Assembly (NCBI RefSeq): GCF_010119225.1 | Contig: NZ_WNKF01000021.1 | Location: 24,301 to 88,300, forward strand | Source of the DNA: Cyclobacterium roseum | GTDB lineage: Bacteria > Bacteroidota > Bacteroidia > Cytophagales > Cyclobacteriaceae | DNA: 64,000 nucleotides | Reading direction: 5' to 3' | Part shown: positions 59,888 through 64,000 of the stretch, in pieces | Position numbering within the stretch: the first letter of the stretch is position 1 | Layout: each line of letters opens with the position of its first letter | Notes under the pieces: generated by a model | What the model saw: the letters and a program-made list of their open reading frames with translations, nothing else | What the model was told of the DNA's origin: nothing | The model's database searches: none | Made by a program: the position numbers and the translations under genes

Positions 59888-61768
59888 ATGGCTATGAAAA
59901 GCATAATCCTTTTATACGATCCAAAAATGGTGGAGGCCGTAGATACCACCATCGTTCCCCGATTTGGCGCGGATCTGAAACTCAAATTACCCTTTACCAA
60001 TGAATTGACGGTGGAATTGGGGAAGGAGGATTTTGTGGTTACCTATTTGTCAGATGATCAATTGAAGGAATTATTTCCGCTGGCCCTGGAGCAGGACTGG
60101 CGAATCGCCCTGCTGCCCCATCCGGAGCTCCTACATGGCAGGCAAGGGTTTGGAGTAGATGACAACCTGGAAGAATGTTTGGATCAGGTGCTGGAAGCTG
60201 AAGAGACGGAAAAGGTAGACATGCTTACGCTGAATGGCCGGCCTGTTTTTAATAGTGTCGTGATAGGGGAGTCGCTAAGCCTGATGACAGGGGCTGTGGC
60301 CAACAATAGCTGGAGGCGTTTCTGGAAGAAAGTCAGCTATTTTTTCAAGCTATTTTGGGTGGCTGAGTCGCATCCCTATTGCCTGGAAGCACATGAAAAG
60401 GAAAAACTGGACACGGCCGCCATCGGGATGGTCATCGTTCAGCATGGTAAGAGCAATTTGCTGAGCCGAAAGGTGCTGGAAGATTCCTATATCAACGATG
60501 GAAAGTTGCATGCCATGGTCCTTTCGCCTAAGAGCATTTCCGGTTTATGGTGGTTTGGGTTGGATAGTTTTTTCCGGAAAAAGGGAAAAAGTACACTGCC
60601 CCCTTTTGCGGCTCATATTAAAACCTCCTCTCTGTGTATTTCCAGTGAGGAAGCCATCAATTATTCCCTGGATGGAGCGCTTTTGAGCGCAAAAAGACTG
60701 GAATTGGAAGTCAAGCCGAAGGCCTTGAAAATGGTCCCCGGGAAATTCCTGGATTTGGAAGGTCAGGGTTCGGATGAAGATATTTTTAAGGTTCGGGTAC
60801 TTCCCCGGGGCGAGGTGCGGGATGAATTGCTGAAAAGAAAGCTTCCGCTAATCAACCACGCCTCCACCGAGGAGTTTAAGGAATTGTTTTCCAGCTTACG
60901 AGCAAGCTCACGTACCAGCAGCAGTTATTTGGTGCTGATGGTATTGTCTACCTTAATTGCCACGCTGGGGCTATTTGGAAACTCCTCTCCGGTGATTATC
61001 GGCGCGATGATACTGGCTCCCCTGATGGCTCCCATCATATCTCTGGCCATGGGCGTATTGCGGCAGGATAAAAATTTGATTATCAACAGCTCCAAAGCCA
61101 TCGGTTGGGGCATGCTCCTCGGGTATCTTTGCGCAATGGTCATCACCTGGCTCACGCCCCTTAACCTTTCAAACGAAGAAATCATGGCCCGGGTCCGACC
61201 CAATTTACTGGATCTGGGGATAGCTGTCGGCTCAGGCATTGCCGGCGCCTATGCCAGTGCCAAGGAAGAGATCGCCAAAACGCTGGCGGGAGTGGCCATA
61301 GCAGTGGCCCTGGTGCCGCCACTGGCAGTTTCCGGAATAGGCCTGGGCTGGATGGATTGGAGCATCTTTCAGGGAGCGTTATTATTACTAATGACCAACC
61401 TGGCCGGTATGGTGATGGCAGCGGCCCTTACCTTTTTGTTGTTGGGGTTTAGCCCGTTCCGCTTGGCCAGAAAAGGAATCGCCTATTCGCTTATCGTCGT
61501 TGGCATAGTAAGCCTGCCCTTGTTTTTTGGTTTTATGGACATGGTCCGGGAAAAGGATGTGATTTCCAAACTGGATGGCTACCGGGTAGAAGGGGCGGTC
61601 TTACGGGATATTACCGTTCGCGGGATCAAACCCGTTCGGTTGGCGGTGAAAATTGTGGCCGAAAGCAGTTTAAATGAAGACCAGTTGAAAGGCATCAAAA
61701 ATGAGATCGAACAGTTGCTCGGTGAGGAAGTGGAATTGGAGGTAACCATGGGGGTGACCGTTTTTTAA
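59888..61768 (+). CDS. DUF389 membrane protein with lipid-kinase-like N-terminal region
   Basis: A membrane protein of about 626 residues. The C-terminal half is DUF389 (TIGR00341-like): membrane helices from SSYLVLMVLSTLIATLGLFGNSSPVIIGAMILAPLMAPIISLAMG to SLIVVGIVSLPLFFGFM, then a soluble tail. The first 300 residues resemble a diacylglycerol-kinase/YegS-type fold by pattern: RIALLPHPELLHGRQGFGV stands where such kinases have PLGTGNDFAR, VDMLTLNGRPVFNSVVIGES resembles the VNGRxFLNxxSxG strand, and INYSLDGALL resembles the DGE region. No GGDGT loop remains, so kinase activity is unlikely. The ATG at 59888 (59894 also possible) is preferred over TTG 59819. Function unknown. Confidence 0.75.
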   Translation: MAMKSIILLYDPKMVEAVDTTIVPRFGADLKLKLPFTNELTVELGKEDFVVTYLSDDQLKELFPLALEQDWRIALLPHPELLHGRQGFGVDDNLEECLDQVLEAEETEKVDMLTLNGRPVFNSVVIGESLSLMTGAVANNSWRRFWKKVSYFFKLFWVAESHPYCLEAHEKEKLDTAAIGMVIVQHGKSNLLSRKVLEDSYINDGKLHAMVLSPKSISGLWWFGLDSFFRKKGKSTLPPFAAHIKTSSLCISSEEAINYSLDGALLSAKRLELEVKPKALKMVPGKFLDLEGQGSDEDIFKVRVLPRGEVRDELLKRKLPLINHASTEEFKELFSSLRASSRTSSSYLVLMVLSTLIATLGLFGNSSPVIIGAMILAPLMAPIISLAMGVLRQDKNLIINSSKAIGWGMLLGYLCAMVITWLTPLNLSNEEIMARVRPNLLDLGIAVGSGIAGAYASAKEEIAKTLAGVAIAVALVPPLAVSGIGLGWMDWSIFQGALLLLMTNLAGMVMAAALTFLLLGFSPFRLARKGIAYSLIVVGIVSLPLFFGFMDMVREKDVISKLDGYRVEGAVLRDITVRGIKPVRLAVKIVAESSLNEDQLKGIKNEIEQLLGEEVELEVTMGVTVF

Positions 61769-61900
61769 GAAAATCCGGATGAAGTAGGAGCGAGGGCAAG
61801 TAAAGAGGAATCCACTTGTATCCGATAGATGAACTGGGATTAATGGAATACCTGTTGATGGATTGTCTCCGGCTGTTTTGGGTATTTTGGTAATTTATTG

Positions 61901-61917
61901 ATACCTTGATAAGGTAT
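61901..61917. promoter_or_regulatory. Perfect inverted repeat upstream of leader copy B
   Basis: ATACCTT (61901-61907), GAT, AAGGTAT (61911-61917): 7-bp arms with a 3-base centre, 23 bases before the leader ATG at 61941. It could be an operator or a small hairpin. It is not present before leader copy A. Confidence 0.4.
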
Positions 61918-61940
61918 TCATTTAAAAACATAACTAATTC

Positions 61941-62045
61941 ATGAAATCGACACGATTAAAATCATCATTAAACACACAGGGCAATGATTATTTTAATCGT
62001 CAAAGATTCCATGTGACCGTTAAAAAGCAAATTACAAACACATGA
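61941..62045 (+). CDS. 34-codon leader ORF, copy B, overlapping the OsmC start
   Basis: Same length and design as the ORF at 47815: ATG to TGA, with the stop overlapping the ATG of the osmC-like gene at 62042 (ATGA). The product begins MKSTRLKSSLNTQGNDYFNR and ends QRFHVTVK, KQITNT. The six substitutions from copy A are at codons 8, 25, 27, 29, 32 and 34. Sequence upstream of the ATG is unrelated between the copies apart from two bases, so the duplicated unit starts at the ORF. Whether the peptide or the RNA matters is open. Confidence 0.55.
   Translation: MKSTRLKSSLNTQGNDYFNRQRFHVTVKKQITNT
61952..62000 (+). promoter_or_regulatory. Conserved 49-nt leader hairpin, copy B
   Basis: Same stem as at 47826-47874: outer 11 bp, a C-T mismatch instead of T-T, inner 6 bp, loop AAACACACAGGGC. 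All paired positions are identical to copy A. Confidence 0.6.
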
Positions 62046-62479
62046 AAAGAAAAGCAACAGCAATTTGGAAAGGAACAGGCCTGGAGGGTAGCGGAACGCT
62101 ATCAGCCCCTAGTGGTTTTTTTGATAATTCTCCCTATAGTGCTAAAACCAGATTTGAAAATGAGGATGGTACCAAGGGATCCAATCCGGAAGAAATGATT
62201 GCCGCAGCCCATGCAGGTTGTTTCAGTATGGCACTCAGTTTTCAGATTTCAGGAAAAGACTTAACCCCGGAGGAACTGAATACCACGGCGACGGTTTCGC
62301 TGGAAAAAGACGATGCCGGATTTTCCATTACCGGAATTGTATTGGATTTGAAAGGCAAGGTTCCGGGTATGGATGAGGCGCAATTTAAGGAGTTGGCCGA
62401 AGCGGCCAAAGACAATTGCCCGGTCAGCAAGGCCCTGAGCTCAGTGCCTATTAGCCTGAATATTTCCTTTAGTTCCTGA
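62042..62479 (+). CDS. OsmC-family peroxiredoxin
   Basis: A thiol peroxidase of 145 residues that reduces organic hydroperoxides. It has the two conserved cysteines, Cys60 in HAGCFSMALSF and Cys126 in DNCPVSKAL, and the N-terminal ATAIWKGTGLEGSGTL pattern of the OsmC (rather than Ohr) subgroup. Cytosolic, no signal. The start codon overlaps the stop of leader copy B, and a rho-independent terminator follows after 23 bases, so it is transcribed with the leader as a short unit. Regulation by redox state through the leader is a hypothesis. Confidence 0.93.
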   Translation: MKRKATAIWKGTGLEGSGTLSAPSGFFDNSPYSAKTRFENEDGTKGSNPEEMIAAAHAGCFSMALSFQISGKDLTPEELNTTATVSLEKDDAGFSITGIVLDLKGKVPGMDEAQFKELAEAAKDNCPVSKALSSVPISLNISFSS

Positions 62480-62502
62480 TTTGATCCAGGGAATAATAGT
62501 AC

Positions 62503-62534
62503 GTGCCAGGGACCTGTCTCTGGCACTTTTTGTT
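62503..62534 (+). terminator. Rho-independent terminator after osmC
   Basis: GTGCCAGGGA (62503-62512), loop CCTG, TCTCTGGCAC (62517-62526), one G-U pair, followed by TTTTTGTTT. Confidence 0.88.
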
Positions 62535-62677
62535 TAAAATCCGCGGCAACAAGGTATTTGAATTTCAAAAACGCTTTTACATATTGCCTTTCTTCCTAAT
62601 ACCTTTTATAATTACAATGATATAGGGTTCCATTTTTTAATCCATTCCAGGCAAAGGAGCCTTAATCTAAACAAACT

Positions 62678-63286
62678 ATGAATCAACAAATGCGCTTATT
62701 GGGATGGCTCACGCTGTGGGGTTTTGGACTGGCAGGACTTGCATTGGTGTATTTTTTTCAGGAAACCTCGGTTTGGGCGCTGCTGGCCGGACATGGGCCG
62801 CTTTGGATCCAGGTACTTATCGGACTACTGGCCGGCCTGATTTCAGGATTTTTTGCCAGGTGGCTGATCCTTCGATCATTTTTTGAAAAAGAAAAGATTA
62901 AATACCGGAATCTGATAAATCAGTGGTCCTGGACACCTGCAGGGATCGTTTTTATTTCATTTTGTGCCGGTATTGGCGAGGAACTGTTTTTTCGGGCAGG
63001 TTTGCAGCCCTTGCTGGGACTGTGGACGACAACCGTACTTTTTGTACTGTTGCACGGGTACCTAAATCCCTTCAATTGGCGGATCAGTGTGTACGGAATC
63101 CTAATGGTGGGCCTGATTGCCTTTTTCGGATACTTGTTCCAGCAGGTGGGGATTCTCACGTCCATCCTGGCGCATGCGGCTTTTGATGCGGTGCTTTTGT
63201 TTTGGTTGACGGGTGGGGATGGAGGGACTGGGAGACTTAGAGACGAAGAGATGATGAGACACAAACCCTCTCCGCGAAATTTGTAA
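62678..63286 (+). CDS. CPBP-family intramembrane metalloprotease
   Basis: A 202-residue CAAX-protease/bacteriocin-processing-type (ABI) membrane protease with about five hydrophobic segments. Motif 1 is GEELFFRAG (Glu101, Glu102, Arg106). Motif 2 is LLHGYLN (His126, with Phe/Leu variants around it), and motif 3 is AHAAFDA (His166, Asp170). All metal-site residues are present. The C-terminal tail (GDGGTGRLRDEEMMRHKPSPRNL) is low in complexity, and its last codons and stop come from the first unit of the repeat array, so the original 3' end may have been replaced. The substrate is unknown; roles in immunity or peptide maturation occur in the family. Confidence 0.85.
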   Translation: MNQQMRLLGWLTLWGFGLAGLALVYFFQETSVWALLAGHGPLWIQVLIGLLAGLISGFFARWLILRSFFEKEKIKYRNLINQWSWTPAGIVFISFCAGIGEELFFRAGLQPLLGLWTTTVLFVLLHGYLNPFNWRISVYGILMVGLIAFFGYLFQQVGILTSILAHAAFDAVLLFWLTGGDGGTGRLRDEEMMRHKPSPRNL

Positions 63287-64000
63287 TTTCGTGGGTCAGA
63301 TAAAGGGGATTTGTAATCTCCGAGAACTGCACGTCAGCAGGATTACAAATCCTGCCTTATCTGGTTTCGGAATTACAAATTCCGAACAGCGTGGCATCTC
63401 GCTCCGTGAAATTTGTAATTTCGTGGGTCAGATAAAGGGGATTTGTAATCCCCGAGAAGTGCACGTCAGCAGGATTGCAAATCCTGTGTTATCTGGGTTC
63501 GGAATTACAAATTCCGAACAGCGTGGCATCCCGCTCCGCGAAATTTACAATTCCGTGGGTCAGATAAAGGGGATTTGTAATCCCCGAGAAGTGTACGTCA
63601 GCAGGATTACAAATCCTGCGTTATCTGGGTTCGGAATTACAAATTCCGAACAGCGGCATCCCGCTCCGCGGAATTTGCAATTCCGTGGGTCAGATAAAGG
63701 GGATTTTTAATTTCCGTGAAGTGTACGTCAGCAGGATTACAAATCCTGCGTTATCTGGGTTCGGAATTACAAATTCCGAACAGCGGCATCCCGCTCCGCG
63801 GAATTTGCAATTCCGTGGGTCAGATAAAGGGGATTTTTAATTTCCGTGAAGTGTACGTCAGCAGGATTACAAATCCTGCGTTATCTGGGTTCGGAATTAC
63901 AAATCCCGAACAGCGTGGCATCTCGCTCCGCGGAATTTGTAATTTCGTGGGTCAGATAAAGGGGATTTGTAATCCCCGAGAAGTGCACGTCAGCAGGATT
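63265..64000. repeat. Tandem array of 130-132 bp units with four small hairpins each
   Basis: The word GTGGGTCAGATAAAG recurs at 63291, 63423, 63555, 63685, 63815 and 63947: spacings 132, 132, 130, 130, 132. The array continues past the window. Each unit has four palindromes with 3-base loops: near CGAAATT-TGT-AATTTCG, GGGGATT-TGT-AATCCCC, CAGGATT-ACA-AATCCTG and TTCGGAATT-ACA-AATTCCGAA. In the first one, A-T in copies 1-2 becomes G-C in copies 4-5 and G-T in copy 6. A 139-codon ORF (63291-63710) exists only because 132 is a multiple of 3, and it breaks when the period becomes 130. Confidence 0.9.

Noticed and set aside
63291..63710. 139-codon ORF in the repeat array
   Set aside because: Open only because the 132-bp period is a multiple of three; it loses frame where the period becomes 130, and the sequence is that of hairpin repeats.
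63265..64000. CRISPR array or integron attC array
   Set aside because: Units are contiguous 130-132 bp repeats with no unique spacers, and no attC-type core sites, cas genes or integrase are present.

Overview
The window looks like chromosomal DNA of a marine-type Bacteroidota, probably order Cytophagales (Cyclobacteriaceae-like); the genus cannot be fixed from sequence alone. The evidence is a SusC/SusD pair driven by an ECF sigma factor and a FecR anti-sigma with a DUF4974-like tail, many secreted Gfo/Idh oxidoreductases, esterases and a sulfatase, twin-arginine (Tat)-type RRxF signals, few Shine-Dalgarno sites, and promoter-like TTTG-N20-TAnnTTTG elements typical of the phylum. No rRNA, tRNA, CRISPR array or complete mobile element was seen.

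Layout. (1) 1-6969: pentose/uronate catabolism: a truncated Na+/sugar symporter, xylulokinase and xylose isomerase on +, then, across a perfect bidirectional terminator, tagaturonate reductase and its LacI-type regulator on -. (2) 7229-13421: five-gene + operon of secreted enzymes (lipoprotein Gfo/Idh, two alpha/beta hydrolases, TIM-barrel epimerase, Tat Gfo/Idh), followed by a separate two-domain esterase gene. (3) 15793-18899: class II fructose-bisphosphate aldolase, a cytosolic binding-protein-like gene, and a NIPSNAP protein. (4) 19074-39311: exopolysaccharide locus of the Wzx/Wzy type: UDP-xylose synthase, a receiver protein, a priming sugar transferase fused to a degenerate receiver domain, six glycosyltransferase or acyltransferase genes, and a tight six-gene - operon encoding a half-length TolC-like protein, Wzc-like co-polymerase, polymerase, two glycosyltransferases and flippase. 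A LytTR regulator and a large hybrid histidine kinase sit beside it. (5) 40319-57398: sigma/anti-sigma/SusC/SusD followed by three paralogous secreted FAD oxidoreductases, a Tat Gfo/Idh enzyme, a sulfatase and two internally deleted gene remnants. (6) 57399-64000: intergenic repeats, dnaA, a DUF389 membrane protein with a lipid-kinase-like N-terminal region, an OsmC peroxidase, a CPBP protease and an array of 130-132 bp repeats running off the end.

How it works together. Regions 1, 2 and 5 appear to take up, de-esterify, desulfate, oxidise and catabolise plant- or alga-derived sugars. Region 4 builds a surface polysaccharide that probably contains xylose or another product of UDP-glucuronate.

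The least expected signal is a 105-nt unit present twice, 14 kb apart (47815-47919 and 61941-62045), immediately before a secreted FAD oxidoreductase gene and the OsmC peroxidase gene. Each copy is a 34-codon ORF whose TGA stop overlaps the ATG of the following gene, and each contains the same 49-nt hairpin. Every paired base and the 13-nt loop are identical, and the differences fall in the internal mismatch and outside the hairpin. This is a candidate cis-regulatory leader joining two redox genes.
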